64,000 bases of DNA, taken from positions 40,342-104,341 of the forward strand of contig CALMYQ010000051.1 in assembly GCA_937873655.1 (NCBI GenBank). Reading direction: 5' to 3'. Below, one piece after another: positions 25,994 to 35,546 of the stretch. A program made the translations under genes and the position numbers. A model generated the notes under the pieces. It saw nothing but the letters and a program-made list of their open reading frames with translations. It was not told the DNA's origin and ran no database searches. This DNA comes from an uncultured Lewinella sp. (GTDB lineage: Bacteria; Bacteroidota; Bacteroidia; Chitinophagales; Saprospiraceae). Within the stretch, counting starts at the first letter, position 1. Every line of letters starts with the position of its first letter.

Positions 25994-28900
25994 TCAGTTC
26001 ACCTCCGGCTTTGACTTGAGCTTGATCAGGTCGACGGCTTTTTCCTTGATCATTTTGTTCAAATCGGGTACTTCTTCGCTCATGACCTTTCTGTATCTGG
26101 TCAATTGATCATCTACCTTGCCCGTCAGTTCTTTTTTTACCTCATAGGCCTGTTTTGTTGGCCGGTTCTGACCGACGCCGGCATCCGACCCGACCCCCGA
26201 CAATTTATCCGTCAGCCGGATGGGGTAGTTGAGCGGGTCCTGATTGCTCCGGTTTTTGGTTTGATAGAGCGATTCTTCAATTTCGGTCAAGGATTTGGAA
26301 ATGGATTTTCCTTTTTCGATGATCTCTTTCATGCTGTCGTCGTCCTTGTAGAGGTCGTTGAACGACTGGATCTGCTTTTTGGCTTCCCGCAGGTCGATAA
26401 TGGCCTGGTGAGCTTCGGAGATCTTGTCGCGCACCTCAATCTGGAACTGGAACTGGGCAATGAGGTCCTCCCTGGAAGCATCCGACCGGGGGTCCGGAAG
26501 GATTTCGAATTCCTGTTCCTGGGTGGTTCCGCCGGTTGTTAATCGGACCTTGTACTTCCCGGGGAGCGCCGTTGGTCCGGTCAGGCCGCCTGCCCATAGG
26601 ATAATCCCCGGGAAAGAAGTTGCGTCCTTATAGCGCATATTCCACACAAAACGGTTGCCGCCTGCCTTGAGGTCGCGCAATTTTTCGCGCTCGTCCCTGG
26701 CTTTGGTTGAATACTCCTTGATCAGGTTGCCGCCCATTTCGTAAAAACCCAGTTTGACGGTCGCTGTGTCAGCGGGTTGGCTCTTCAGGTAGAAATGGAC
26801 CATCACGCCGCCGGGGTGGTTGGCGCCTTCGGTCCTGGAGGTCCGCCGCCCGCGTCCGCCGCCCATCCGGTAGGTCGGCATGGGTTTGTACAGGAAATGG
26901 TCGGATTTGGCGATATTGTCATTCAACTGGTGCAATACCGTCAGGTCGTCGATGATCCAGAAGGCCCGGCCCTGGGTAGCCGCGATGAGGTTATCGTTTT
27001 TGATGGCCAGGTCACAGATCGGGACCGTCGGTAGATTTAACTGCAGGGATTGCCAGTTCTCGCCGTCGTCGAAGGAAACGTACATGGCTTTCTCCGTACC
27101 GGCGTACAACAACCCTTTTCGCTTGGGGTCAGCCCGCACTACCCGGGTAAATTCGTCTTCCGGAATGCCGTTGACGATCAACCGCCAGGTCTTGCCGTAA
27201 TCCTCGGTTTTGTAAAGGAAAGGCCTGTAATCGCCCAGTTTATACCGGGTTCCGGCCACATAGGCGCCGCCTTTTACAAACGGATCGGGGTCGATGCTGT
27301 TGATCATCATCCATTCCGGCATTTTGGCAGGGGTGACATTCGACCAGGACTGCCCGCCGTCGCGGCTCATATTAATCAACCCGTCGTCGCTGCCCACCCA
27401 GACTACGCCGTCTTCGTATGGCGATTCTGCGCCCGCAAACAGGGTGCAATAGTATTCAACGCTGGTATTGTCTTTGGTGATAGGGCCGCCCGAAGGACCG
27501 AGTTTGGTCGAGTCATTGCGTGTCAGGTCGGGGCTGGCCAGTTCCCAGGAATCACCGCCGTCGTAGCTGATGTGCACGTGATTGGACAGCGCGTACAATT
27601 TCCGGGGATTATTGGGCGAAAAGAAGATGGGGAAATTCCATTGGAAGCGGTATTTAGCGCCTTCGGCTCCGTAGCCCATCGGGTTGTCGGGCCAGACATT
27701 GATCGACTGGACCTGTTTGGTCCGGTGGTTTACCCGGGTCAGATAACCGCCGTAGCTGCCGCCGTAAACGATATCGTTGTCCAGCGGGTCAACGGCGATA
27801 TGTGCGCTTTCGCCGCCGGCGGTGGGTTCCCAGTCCCGTTCGCCGATAGAGCCGCCGTCGGTCCGGTGAGCGATCCGGACAGTGGAATTGTCCTGCTGAG
27901 CGCCATAGATCCGGTACGGAAAATAATTATCGGTAACGACCCGGTAGAACTGGGCCGTAGGCTGATTGCCGTAGGTGGACCAGTTTTCCCCGGCGTCGAA
28001 GCTGACCTGGGCTCCGCCGTCATCGGCGATGACCATGCGCTGGTTGTCCTCCGGCGCGATCCACAGATCGTGGTGATCGCCGTGGGGCGCGTTAAAGGAC
28101 TTGAAGGTGCTGCCGCCGTCGGTAGATTTGTGATAGCTTACATTGAGCACATAAACGATGTTCTCATCCTTGGTATCGGCGTAAATTCTGGAATAATACC
28201 ATGCGCGCTGGCGCAGCGACCGGTCGTCATTGACCTTGCGCCAGGTTTCACCGGCATCATCCGAGCGGTATACGCCGCCGTTGTCATTTTCGATTATGGC
28301 CCAGACGCGATCCGAATTGGCATAGGAAACGGCAACCCCGACGATGCCCCAGGTCCCTTCAGGCAACCCCTTGTTCGCAGAGATATTGGTCCAGTGATCT
28401 CCGCCGTCGGTGCTTTTCCAGAGAGCCGAACCGTCTCCGCCGCTTTCAAGGCTGTAGGGCGTCCGGCGGATCCGCCAGGTAGCGGCATAGAGGATGCGCG
28501 GATTATTGGGGTCCATGACGAGGTCGACCGCGCCGGCATCCGCATTGGCAAACAGGATGCGTTCCCAAGTTTTGCCGCCGTCCTTGCTGCGGTATACGCC
28601 CCTTTCTTCGCTGGACTTGTAGAGATCGCCCAGGACGGCGGCATACACCAGGTCAGGGTTTCTGGGGTGTACCCGGATGCGCGGAATATGCCGGGAGTTA
28701 TCCAGGCCGATATGCGTCCAGGTTTTGCCGGCGTCAACGGATTTGTACATGCCGTAACCGGAAGAGACATTGCCGCGTACGGTTACTTCGCCGCCGCCGA
28801 CGTAAATGACATTAGGGTCGTATTCGCTGACGGTCACCGCCCCTATGGAGCCGCCGAAAAAACCGTCCGAAAGGTTCTCCCAGGTCTGTCCGCCGTCTTT

Positions 28901-29200
28901 GGTACGCCAGACGCCGCCGCCGGTTGCTCCAAAATAAAACAGATTCGGATGGCCGGGCACCCCGGTAACCGCTGCGGACCGGCCGCCCCGGAACGGGCCT
29001 ATTTCACGCCATTCAACGGCGTCGAAAAGGGCGGTTTCAAATCCCGGATTCAGTTCGCCGGCCTGTGCCGGCGGGTCTTTGACTTTCCCGCGCTGGGCGG
29101 ATACAGTAATGCAGAAAAGCAGGCCGGCGAGCAGCAGGGTCGCCTTGCCCCAATTCAGGAGGTGGTTGTTTTGGATCATTTCAAGTTGGTTTTGCTTCAT
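25994..29200 (-). CDS. Large secreted Vps10/sortilin-like BNR-repeat protein
   Basis: This 1068-residue exported protein has a signal peptide near residues 18-36 (LLLAGLLFCITVSAQ). Many BNR/Asp-box repeats (for example TKDGGQTWENL, SVDAGKTWTHI, SKDGGKTWERI, STDGGDHWTNI, SDDAGETWRKV) build a ten-bladed Vps10/sortilin-type propeller over about residues 55-730. The C-terminal third is beta-sandwich plus helical (KSLTEIEESLYQTKNRSNQDPLNYPIRLTDKLSG). Database entries often call such proteins glycosyl hydrolases, but no sialidase-type catalytic set is evident, so the function is unknown. It is monocistronic. Confidence 0.9.
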   Translation of the reverse strand: MKQNQLEMIQNNHLLNWGKATLLLAGLLFCITVSAQRGKVKDPPAQAGELNPGFETALFDAVEWREIGPFRGGRSAAVTGVPGHPNLFYFGATGGGVWRTKDGGQTWENLSDGFFGGSIGAVTVSEYDPNVIYVGGGEVTVRGNVSSGYGMYKSVDAGKTWTHIGLDNSRHIPRIRVHPRNPDLVYAAVLGDLYKSSEERGVYRSKDGGKTWERILFANADAGAVDLVMDPNNPRILYAATWRIRRTPYSLESGGDGSALWKSTDGGDHWTNISANKGLPEGTWGIVGVAVSYANSDRVWAIIENDNGGVYRSDDAGETWRKVNDDRSLRQRAWYYSRIYADTKDENIVYVLNVSYHKSTDGGSTFKSFNAPHGDHHDLWIAPEDNQRMVIADDGGAQVSFDAGENWSTYGNQPTAQFYRVVTDNYFPYRIYGAQQDNSTVRIAHRTDGGSIGERDWEPTAGGESAHIAVDPLDNDIVYGGSYGGYLTRVNHRTKQVQSINVWPDNPMGYGAEGAKYRFQWNFPIFFSPNNPRKLYALSNHVHISYDGGDSWELASPDLTRNDSTKLGPSGGPITKDNTSVEYYCTLFAGAESPYEDGVVWVGSDDGLINMSRDGGQSWSNVTPAKMPEWMMINSIDPDPFVKGGAYVAGTRYKLGDYRPFLYKTEDYGKTWRLIVNGIPEDEFTRVVRADPKRKGLLYAGTEKAMYVSFDDGENWQSLQLNLPTVPICDLAIKNDNLIAATQGRAFWIIDDLTVLHQLNDNIAKSDHFLYKPMPTYRMGGGRGRRTSRTEGANHPGGVMVHFYLKSQPADTATVKLGFYEMGGNLIKEYSTKARDEREKLRDLKAGGNRFVWNMRYKDATSFPGIILWAGGLTGPTALPGKYKVRLTTGGTTQEQEFEILPDPRSDASREDLIAQFQFQIEVRDKISEAHQAIIDLREAKKQIQSFNDLYKDDDSMKEIIEKGKSISKSLTEIEESLYQTKNRSNQDPLNYPIRLTDKLSGVGSDAGVGQNRPTKQAYEVKKELTGKVDDQLTRYRKVMSEEVPDLNKMIKEKAVDLIKLKSKPEVN

Positions 29201-29253
29201 CGGGATGAATGTAGCAAGAATTTTTGTAAAAAATGTGCAGAAGACCCCATTGA

Positions 29254-30411
29254 TTACCTCGTCAACTGGATGGGGGCCAATCCGTCTGCAAAATCCCGGG
29301 CTTCGTAGTAAAAAGGAGAGATCACCGTATTGCCCTGCCGGTCGATAAAGGCGATTCCCGCACGGGTGACGGCTCTGGCGAGGCCGCTGTGGAAATCCCA
29401 GGCCAGCGCGAATTCCGGCGGGGTAATGATCTCGCCGTCAATCCCGGCCAACCCCCAGAGTTCGTCGACGGCATAAGGTGCTATGCCTTCCGAAAAGGTG
29501 TACAGCTGATCGAACCGGATGGGGTGAATCTCATTTCCGTTTTGGTCAATGACGCCGAACTTGCCGTTGAGCGATACATTCCACCGGTTGGGGCCCGAGT
29601 GCAGCACCTGATCGAAAGTGGGCGGAATGACGAACGAGCCGGAGGGATTGATGAGGCCGTAACCATTCTCGCTCCGGGCAGGCGCCAGCCCATCCTGAAA
29701 ATCCCCGGCGGATTGGAAAGCGGGCGGGATGATCCATTTGCCGCCGGCATCCATGAAGCCGAAAAGCCCGTCCTGCCTGAGGCGAACAAGCCCTCCGGAA
29801 AAGCTGCCGACCTGTTGAAATTGAGGTGGGATGACCCATTCTCCGCTTTCGTTGATGATGCCCCATCGACCGTCCTGTCTGGCTTTGGCGTAACCGTTCT
29901 CAAAATCAGCCGCCTGCTCAAACGCCGGGGCTATGACCGTTGTGCCGGCCGTGTCAATGAAACCGTATAGTTCGCCCTGCCTGATGACGGACCGCCCTTC
30001 CTGAAAATCGGCTGCTTGTTCCCAAACCGGAGCCATGGCCCAGTTGCCGTCCGGGCGCAGGAAACCCATGCTGTCCTGAAAGGTCAGCACCCTGGCTAAC
30101 CCTTCGCAGAACGGCCAGGCCGCTTTGAATTGTAAGGGGATCCTGGTCCGGCCCTGTTTGTCGATGAATCCCCATTTGCCCCGGAGCCGGACAACCGCCA
30201 GGCCTTCGGAAAACGGCCGGACTTCGTCGAATACGGCGGGAATGACCTGGTGGCCGCTGAGGTCCATAAATCCCCATTTGAACGGCTCCTCCGGATAGTC
30301 CGTTTCGGGGGGCGGCAATTCGCTTGTTTCCCGGTCTCCGGCCGGGCGGTCCTGTTTGCAACCGCTATGGAGGAACAACGGAGCGATCAGAAAAACAAGC
30401 GATATTCGCAT
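29254..30411 (-). CDS. WG-repeat lipoprotein
   Basis: This protein of about 385 residues is composed of roughly ten WG (KWG) repeats of about 36 residues, for example WGFMDLSGHQVIPAVFDEVRPFSEGLAVV, WGFIDKQGRTRIP, YGFIDTAGTTVIAPAF and FGVIDQNGNEIHP. The start at 30411 gives a compact lipoprotein signal (MRISLVFLIAPLFLHSGC). An ATG 21 bases upstream is also possible. WG-repeat proteins are presumed binding scaffolds. It lies 67 bases after the Nudix regulator gene on the same strand, so it could be the last gene of the pncB operon, which would be an odd partner for NAD metabolism. Confidence 0.88.
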   Translation of the reverse strand: MRISLVFLIAPLFLHSGCKQDRPAGDRETSELPPPETDYPEEPFKWGFMDLSGHQVIPAVFDEVRPFSEGLAVVRLRGKWGFIDKQGRTRIPLQFKAAWPFCEGLARVLTFQDSMGFLRPDGNWAMAPVWEQAADFQEGRSVIRQGELYGFIDTAGTTVIAPAFEQAADFENGYAKARQDGRWGIINESGEWVIPPQFQQVGSFSGGLVRLRQDGLFGFMDAGGKWIIPPAFQSAGDFQDGLAPARSENGYGLINPSGSFVIPPTFDQVLHSGPNRWNVSLNGKFGVIDQNGNEIHPIRFDQLYTFSEGIAPYAVDELWGLAGIDGEIITPPEFALAWDFHSGLARAVTRAGIAFIDRQGNTVISPFYYEARDFADGLAPIQLTR

Positions 30412-30478
30412 TAGGTGTACCTTTTCGTTCATATGCCTCGATAGGGTGGTTTTATCCGGTCAGGGAGCGGTTGTGCGA

Positions 30479-31198
30479 TCAGATCTCGAAATCGACGCCT
30501 CTTTTGATCAGGTCCTCGTACCTGGCTTTGGCCATGGCTTCGTAGCGATCCTTGTCAAAACTGTACAACATGGCGGGGCGATGGGCTACACCGGCCTGTT
30601 TGCCGGCTTCCTTTAGGACCCCCATCTGAAGGATCCGTTTCCTGAAATTCCGCTTGTTCAGTCCTTCCTCTACCCCCAGGATGGTTTCATACAGTTTTTG
30701 CAATTGGGAAAGGGTGAATTTCTCCGGCAGGAGCTCGAAACCAATGGGCTGGTAGCGGACCTTGGCTTTCAACCGGTTGACTGCCGCTTCCAGTATTCTG
30801 GCATGGTCAAATGCCAACCCAGGTATCTTTCCCAACTGGAACCATTCCACATTTCTGGCGTCGGAGGCTGCCCTGACCGGGTGTTCAGCCAGGTTGACCA
30901 GCGCGAAGTAGGCCACGCTCACAACCCTGCCGCGCGGGTCCCGGTCCGGATCGCCGAAGGTAAACAGTTGCTCGATAAATACGTCCCTGACGCCGGTTTC
31001 TTCCTCCAGCTCACGCAAAGCCGCGGACTCCAGGTCTTCCTTCATGTCCACAAATCCTCCCGGAAGCGCCCAGGAATCCTTGAAGGGTTCATGTCCTCGC
31101 TGGATGAGCAAAACCTTCAGGTGGTCGCTTTCATCCAGACCGAAGATGACGCAATCCACGGTCAGGGCCGGGCGCGGATATTCGTAGGTGTACGGCAT
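30479..31198 (-). CDS. nrtR: NrtR-type Nudix protein with winged helix, NAD regulator
   Basis: This 239-residue protein has an N-terminal Nudix hydrolase domain and a C-terminal winged-helix domain (about 155-230; [31 protein letters not shown]), the layout of NrtR repressors of NAD synthesis. The Nudix box is intact (residues about 47-69: G-x5-E-x7-RELEEE-x-GV), so ADP-ribose hydrolysis may be retained. It lies 39 bases downstream of pncB on the same strand, and a long palindrome precedes pncB. Relatives in Bacteroidota also control arabinose use (AraR), but the pncB linkage points to NAD. The regulator's ligand and the operator are inference. Confidence 0.87.
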   Translation of the reverse strand: MPYTYEYPRPALTVDCVIFGLDESDHLKVLLIQRGHEPFKDSWALPGGFVDMKEDLESAALRELEEETGVRDVFIEQLFTFGDPDRDPRGRVVSVAYFALVNLAEHPVRAASDARNVEWFQLGKIPGLAFDHARILEAAVNRLKAKVRYQPIGFELLPEKFTLSQLQKLYETILGVEEGLNKRNFRKRILQMGVLKEAGKQAGVAHRPAMLYSFDKDRYEAMAKARYEDLIKRGVDFEI

Positions 31199-31237
31199 GT
31201 GCTGTTAAAATATTGAATTTTATGCAATTGACCCGGA

Positions 31238-32704
31238 TTAAATTGATCGGGGCGCATGTCCGCTTTCGGATTGAGGGACATCATTCCGTTCGATCAGGGC
31301 CAATTTTCGTTGTTTCATTTGGTCGGACAGGACAACCGGGTATTCCTCCCGGCCTTCCCACCCGTCGAAGAGGCTGCGCTGCGCGCTGCAGTTCGCCCGG
31401 ACGAGCGGCAGCGCGGGCGGTTGATAAACCAGTTTGCCTTCCCGGAAAACGGGAATCAGGAGGTCCTCGAAATACGAAACGCTGCCGGATTGCAGTATTT
31501 CAGCGTCGGGGGAGGATTCATCGGCATCAAAGATCAGGTCTCCTGCAGGCTGCCCCTGGTGGTCAAAAAAACGCCGCACCTGCAACAGGCCCGGGTTGGT
31601 TGTCTTCTCAGGGGTTTCGGAAAGTTTGATCTTGTATTCCCAATTGCCGGGGCTTTTTTCGAGGGCGGAAAGCTTGTAGACGCCGCCCAGCGCCGGCTGG
31701 CCGAATGCGGTGACCAGTTTGGTGCCTACGCCCCAGGCGTCCACCTTTGCGCCTTGTTGCTTGAGCCGCGTGATGGCGTCTTCATCCAGGTCATTACTGG
31801 CCAGGATGAGGGTGTCGTTGAAGCCGGCCTCGTCCAGTATCTTCCGGGCCTGTACGCTCAAAACAGCCAGATCGCCGCTGTCCAGCCGGATGCCGGACAG
31901 GTTATAGCCCCTATGGCGGAGTTGCCGGCCGACGATGACAGCGTTTTCCACCCCTTTCAGCGTGTCGTAAGTGTCGACCAGCAGGATGCAATTGCCGGGC
32001 ATGACCGAGCTGTAGGCTTCGAAGGCTGAAAGTTCATCCTCAAAGCACATGACCCAGCTGTGCGCATGCGTTCCTTTGACGGGAATGCCGTAGATCTTTC
32101 CGGCCAGCAGGTTGCTTGTGGCATCGCATCCCCCGATATAAGCCGATCTGGCGGCTGTCAGGCCGCCGTCGGGCCCTTGCGCCCTGCGGAGTCCGAATTC
32201 CAGCACGGTATCGCCTTGAGCGGCTTGCACGACCCTGGCCGCTTTGGTGGCTACCAGCGTGGAATAATTGATCAGGTTGAGCAAGGCGGTTTCGATGAGT
32301 TGGGCCTCAATAAGCGGGCCGTCGATGCGCATCAAGGGTTCAAACGGAAAGGAAACGACGCCTTCGGGCATGGCCCAGACGTCGCATGAAAAGCGGAACC
32401 GTTGGAGATAATTGAGGAATCCTTCGTCAAAGAGATTTTTCCCGTTGACGTCCCGGAGGTTGCCCAGGTAATGGACGTCCTGATCGGAGAACCGGAGATT
32501 TTCAAGGTAATCGATGGCCATGGCCAGGCCGGCGGTAACGGTACCGGCGCCGCCGAAAGGGGCGTGGCGGTAAAACAACTGAAAGGATGCTTTTTTCGAA
32601 TAGATGCCCGTTTTCCAGTAACCGTAGGCCATGGTCAGTTGGTACAGGTCGGTCATCAAGCCTGTGAAGGGGCGGTAAATTTCAGGGAAATGCGAAAAAA
32701 ACAT
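31238..32704 (-). CDS. pncB: Nicotinate phosphoribosyltransferase
   Basis: PncB makes nicotinate mononucleotide from nicotinate and phosphoribosyl pyrophosphate in the NAD salvage (Preiss-Handler) route. The 488 residues fit the longer, eukaryote-like class. Motifs include GLMTDLYQLTMAYGYWKTG at the N-terminus, the phosphohistidine loop IPVKGTHAHSWVMCF, the phosphate site SGDLAVLSVQARKILD and VDAWGVGTKLVTAF. The ATG at 32704 abuts the 31-bp palindrome, so expression is probably repressed by the NrtR-type protein encoded next. Confidence 0.96.
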   Translation of the reverse strand: MFFSHFPEIYRPFTGLMTDLYQLTMAYGYWKTGIYSKKASFQLFYRHAPFGGAGTVTAGLAMAIDYLENLRFSDQDVHYLGNLRDVNGKNLFDEGFLNYLQRFRFSCDVWAMPEGVVSFPFEPLMRIDGPLIEAQLIETALLNLINYSTLVATKAARVVQAAQGDTVLEFGLRRAQGPDGGLTAARSAYIGGCDATSNLLAGKIYGIPVKGTHAHSWVMCFEDELSAFEAYSSVMPGNCILLVDTYDTLKGVENAVIVGRQLRHRGYNLSGIRLDSGDLAVLSVQARKILDEAGFNDTLILASNDLDEDAITRLKQQGAKVDAWGVGTKLVTAFGQPALGGVYKLSALEKSPGNWEYKIKLSETPEKTTNPGLLQVRRFFDHQGQPAGDLIFDADESSPDAEILQSGSVSYFEDLLIPVFREGKLVYQPPALPLVRANCSAQRSLFDGWEGREEYPVVLSDQMKQRKLALIERNDVPQSESGHAPRSI

Positions 32705-32749
32705 CTACCTTAGTTTAAATTTTAAACTAAGGTAGAGTGGATTTGTCAA
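32705..32749 (-). promoter_or_regulatory. pncB promoter overlapped by a 31-bp palindromic operator
   Basis: A palindrome with perfect 15-base arms (CTACCTTAGTTTAAA and its complement) around one central base fills 32705-32735 and touches the pncB start codon. On the minus strand TTGACA begins at 32749 and TAGTTTAA lies 17 bases after the TTG, inside the palindrome, resembling -33 and -7 elements. A protein bound here would block RNA polymerase. Confidence 0.8.
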
Positions 32750-32776
32750 TATTCAAAATGAAAAAATGAGATTCTG

Positions 32777-34495
32777 TTATTCACGGATCAAAAGCTTCCG
32801 GATATCGGATTCGGAGGTTGCCTTGCCGTTGGAGTCTTTCAGGTTGAATGTGAAGGATTTGGCATCAGCGGGTACCTGCCCGAACACCTCGTTGCCGGCG
32901 ATAGCGATCCGGTTTTCGCCGGTAACGACGAGGAGAACATTTTCGGAGTTCCGGTTGAAGGACAGCTGGACTCCGTCGGCTGCCAGGAACCGGACGATGG
33001 TATTTGCGCCTTTGTCAACCAGGTAAGCCGGCAAGTTTTCCAGCTCATTGCCATCCTGATCGGTGAACGAAGCGGAAAGGCCTTTTTCAGCGGGCAGCAG
33101 CGGCCGTGCGCAATTCCAGATCCCCAATTCATGGACCTCGAACCGGTTGATGACTTTCCGGCTGACCAATGCCTGGTTTTCCGGGACATTGACGCCGTTG
33201 TTGCGCAGTTCATCAAGCCGGTTTTTGTATTGAACTTCAGCTGACCGGAGGGCCGTTGTCTTTTGTTCGGCCAGTTTGTCCTTTTCTGATTTCAAGGCGG
33301 CCTCCCGCTGGGCCAGTTGTTGTTTGTAATCCGCAAGTGCAGTTTCGTATTTGGTTAGCGCCCGGTTGTAATCATCACCGGTCAATACGGGATTGACAAT
33401 GAGTTTAAGTTGGTTTTGGCCGTGTATCAGCGTCAGTTCATATTCCCATTCGCTGAGTTGCTTGAGTTTGGAATCCTCCCAGGCGACGCGGAATGCGCGT
33501 TCATCCAGGTTCTGATTTTTGGAAGACAGCTGCCAGATGGCGCCCTGGTAGAGGTCGCCGTAGCGGGTAGCCAGTTCCTGGTTGAGGAAGTCGAGTTCCA
33601 ATGTGGGCAGGTTGCCGTCCGCTTTTTGCGGTTTCGGCGGCTCAACGGGTTTTGGCAGGGTGCTTTCCAGTTGGCTTACTGCGCCGTTGAATTGTTGTTC
33701 GGCGTTTGTAAAGGCGTTTCTCAATTCAAGTTTCGCATCATACAAGGGGTCGGAGGCATCCGGGAGGGCATTTTCGCCCAGGAATCCAGCCATATCGATA
33801 TCCTGGTAGATCCAGGCCCGGGCTGCAGAGTCGAGTTGGTAGACATTGAACCCCGGGGGGACCTGTAGGGACGGCGGCAGGTTCATCTGGGAAACCAGTT
33901 CCACCTGGATGGATTTGCCGGGCGCCATCCGGAGGCGCTGGCCGTTCTGGACGGCATAGACTTCGACCATTCCGCTGGACTCGAGGTTGTAACGAACCCC
34001 GGCCGAATCGTAGGTCATCGGGATGCCGGAAAGGAACAGGCCGGCAATATCGTTGATCTCCTGGTAGTAGATTTCGACTTCGCCTTCCACGAGCCTGCCG
34101 CGGTCATCCATGAAGGCGGCTACCGGAACGACGAGCCTGGATCCGCTTTCGTATTCAAAAACGCCGCCTTGATTAACATTCAGTGTTTTGCCTTCGGGAG
34201 CGGTTTTGAAATCTTTCAGAGGCGGAAGCACGAATGGGCGTGCGGCAAAATAGGCCTTATCATCCGGCAATGCCTTTTGCATCCGCGGGTGTATGACGAA
34301 TACGAAGGTCAGTACCAGGGCGATCGCCGCCGCAACGGAGATGGCGTAAAAAGGCATATAGCGCAGACGGGCCCTGCTTTTGACAGGCGGATTTGCGTTG
34401 AATTCGTTCAGCAATGCATCAAAATCCTGGCGCTTGCGGATGGCTTTGCTGTCTGGTTTATCTGGATTGCGCCGTATTTCGTAGTTGTTTCCCAT
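32777..34495 (-). CDS. Membrane-anchored protein paired with an ECF sigma factor, possible anti-sigma
   Basis: This 572-residue protein has a cytosolic N-terminus of about 46 residues (KAIRKRQDFDALLNEFNANPPVKSRARLR), one membrane helix (about 48-70; FYAISVAAAIALVLTFVFVI) and a large periplasmic part. The latter has a beta-rich region (GGVFEYESGSRLVVPVAAFMDDRGRLVEGEVEIYYQEIND) and a long coiled coil at about residues 400-450. The topology and the position 33 bases after an ECF sigma gene suggest an anti-sigma or co-regulated sensor. No zinc-finger anti-sigma motif or FecR domain is seen. This is inference from context. Confidence 0.8.
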   Translation of the reverse strand: MGNNYEIRRNPDKPDSKAIRKRQDFDALLNEFNANPPVKSRARLRYMPFYAISVAAAIALVLTFVFVIHPRMQKALPDDKAYFAARPFVLPPLKDFKTAPEGKTLNVNQGGVFEYESGSRLVVPVAAFMDDRGRLVEGEVEIYYQEINDIAGLFLSGIPMTYDSAGVRYNLESSGMVEVYAVQNGQRLRMAPGKSIQVELVSQMNLPPSLQVPPGFNVYQLDSAARAWIYQDIDMAGFLGENALPDASDPLYDAKLELRNAFTNAEQQFNGAVSQLESTLPKPVEPPKPQKADGNLPTLELDFLNQELATRYGDLYQGAIWQLSSKNQNLDERAFRVAWEDSKLKQLSEWEYELTLIHGQNQLKLIVNPVLTGDDYNRALTKYETALADYKQQLAQREAALKSEKDKLAEQKTTALRSAEVQYKNRLDELRNNGVNVPENQALVSRKVINRFEVHELGIWNCARPLLPAEKGLSASFTDQDGNELENLPAYLVDKGANTIVRFLAADGVQLSFNRNSENVLLVVTGENRIAIAGNEVFGQVPADAKSFTFNLKDSNGKATSESDIRKLLIRE

Positions 34496-34528
34496 TGTTT
34501 TTCAGCATTTTAAGGTTAAAAAAATGCT

Positions 34529-35110
34529 TCAGGATTTAGATTTTATTTGCAGACTCAATTTTTTCTTCAATCGTTCAAGGATCCGGTAAGTTTTTACCTT
34601 CGCGTTGTTCTCGGTCATATCGAGCAACTCGGCGATTTCGCGGAAAGACCGTTGTTCAAAGAATCGCATTTCAATCAGATCAAGTTCGTGCTCTTTCAGC
34701 CCGTCAAGTGCCTGGACGAGCAGGTTCCTCATCCACTCCGGGGATTCTTCTTCCATTTCCTCTATCATATCAGAGAGGTTGGCGTCGTCAATGCCCACCA
34801 CTCTTTTTTTCTGGGTTGCCCGGTAATGCTGGGCCAACTCGTTGGCGGCGATGCGATAGAGCCAGGCGGAAAAAGGGACCCCCATGAACGTGTACTCGCC
34901 AAGCCTTTGCATGGCTTTGAGGAAGACCTGGGAGCATAGGTCGGCAGTCAGGTCCTCATCAATGGTTCTTTGATATAAATACCGGAAAATAGGTTCGTAG
35001 TACCGGTTATACAACGGCCGGAATCTGGCAGGTTCTTTTTGAGCGGCCTGGATCTCCAGCCACTCTTCCTGCATCGTTTCCTTAGAAACAGTCCGCCTTG
35101 AAACGTTCAT
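34529..35110 (-). CDS. ECF-type RNA polymerase sigma factor
   Basis: This 193-residue sigma-70 family factor has region 2 (about 20-90; FRPLYNRYYEPIFRYLYQR, FLKAMQRLGEYTFMGVPFSAWLYRIAANELAQHYR) and region 4 (about 125-190; ELDLIEMRFFEQRSFREIAELLDMTENNAKVKTYRILERLKKKL), without regions 1 or 3, as in ECF factors. The start at 35110 was chosen because the promoter box (35159-35166) makes the longer frame untranscribed. The downstream membrane protein is its likely regulator. The target promoters are unknown. Confidence 0.92.
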   Translation of the reverse strand: MNVSRRTVSKETMQEEWLEIQAAQKEPARFRPLYNRYYEPIFRYLYQRTIDEDLTADLCSQVFLKAMQRLGEYTFMGVPFSAWLYRIAANELAQHYRATQKKRVVGIDDANLSDMIEEMEEESPEWMRNLLVQALDGLKEHELDLIEMRFFEQRSFREIAELLDMTENNAKVKTYRILERLKKKLSLQIKSKS

Positions 35111-35546
35111 GCCTACGCTTTTTGTCAGGGTGCTCAACAATGGGGAGTTTGTCAACATCAAAAATAGTTTTTTCGTTCTAAAACGTTTCTCCCTTTTTTT
35201 AAGCGGAGTTTTTCCGGCTGCCAATGGCGCACTTGATCACTTTTTTGTAACCCGGGTAACTGCGTCATTGATCGTTTCTGAACACATAATGCCTGCATTT
35301 TCAAAAGATACAGACCCGGGAGCATTTTTTTATGATTTTAACTATTAAGGCTTCCGGCCCTTTGAAAACGGGGTCAAAGCTGAAAAGTTGAAACCATTAA
35401 TTATCTTCGCGTCTAATAGCCGGAATGGGTTTGCCCGAATGCAGGAACGGGAACCCCCGGGCCGGCGCCAACCTTGATCTGAGCGCCCGATCCCCGGCAG
35501 GTAACGTTTGTGTCTGGGCACCGAATTGTCAACCTAACCCTTTAAT
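35111..35546. other. Divergent intergenic region, sigma factor and SMP-30-like gene
   Basis: These 436 bases carry the sigma factor promoter box, then a less clear box TATCTTCG (35402-35409) for the rightward gene. A GC-rich stretch of about 130 bases (35410-35540) would be its leader. It looks structured, with several G/C blocks, but I match it to no known riboswitch. Confidence 0.4.
35159..35166 (-). promoter_or_regulatory. Promoter box of the ECF sigma operon
   Basis: The minus strand reads TATTTTTG, an exact TAnnTTTG match, giving a leader of about 42 bases before the ATG at 35110. Confidence 0.45.

Noticed and set aside
27050..29308. 752-codon plus-strand open frame opposite the Vps10/BNR gene
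   Set aside because: It is the antisense shadow of a GC-rich real gene; the translated sequence has no domain and low-complexity Val/Gly/Ala-rich composition.
35410..35540. Possible riboswitch in the GC-rich leader of the SMP-30-like gene
   Set aside because: It looks structured but matches none of the aptamer consensus elements I know.
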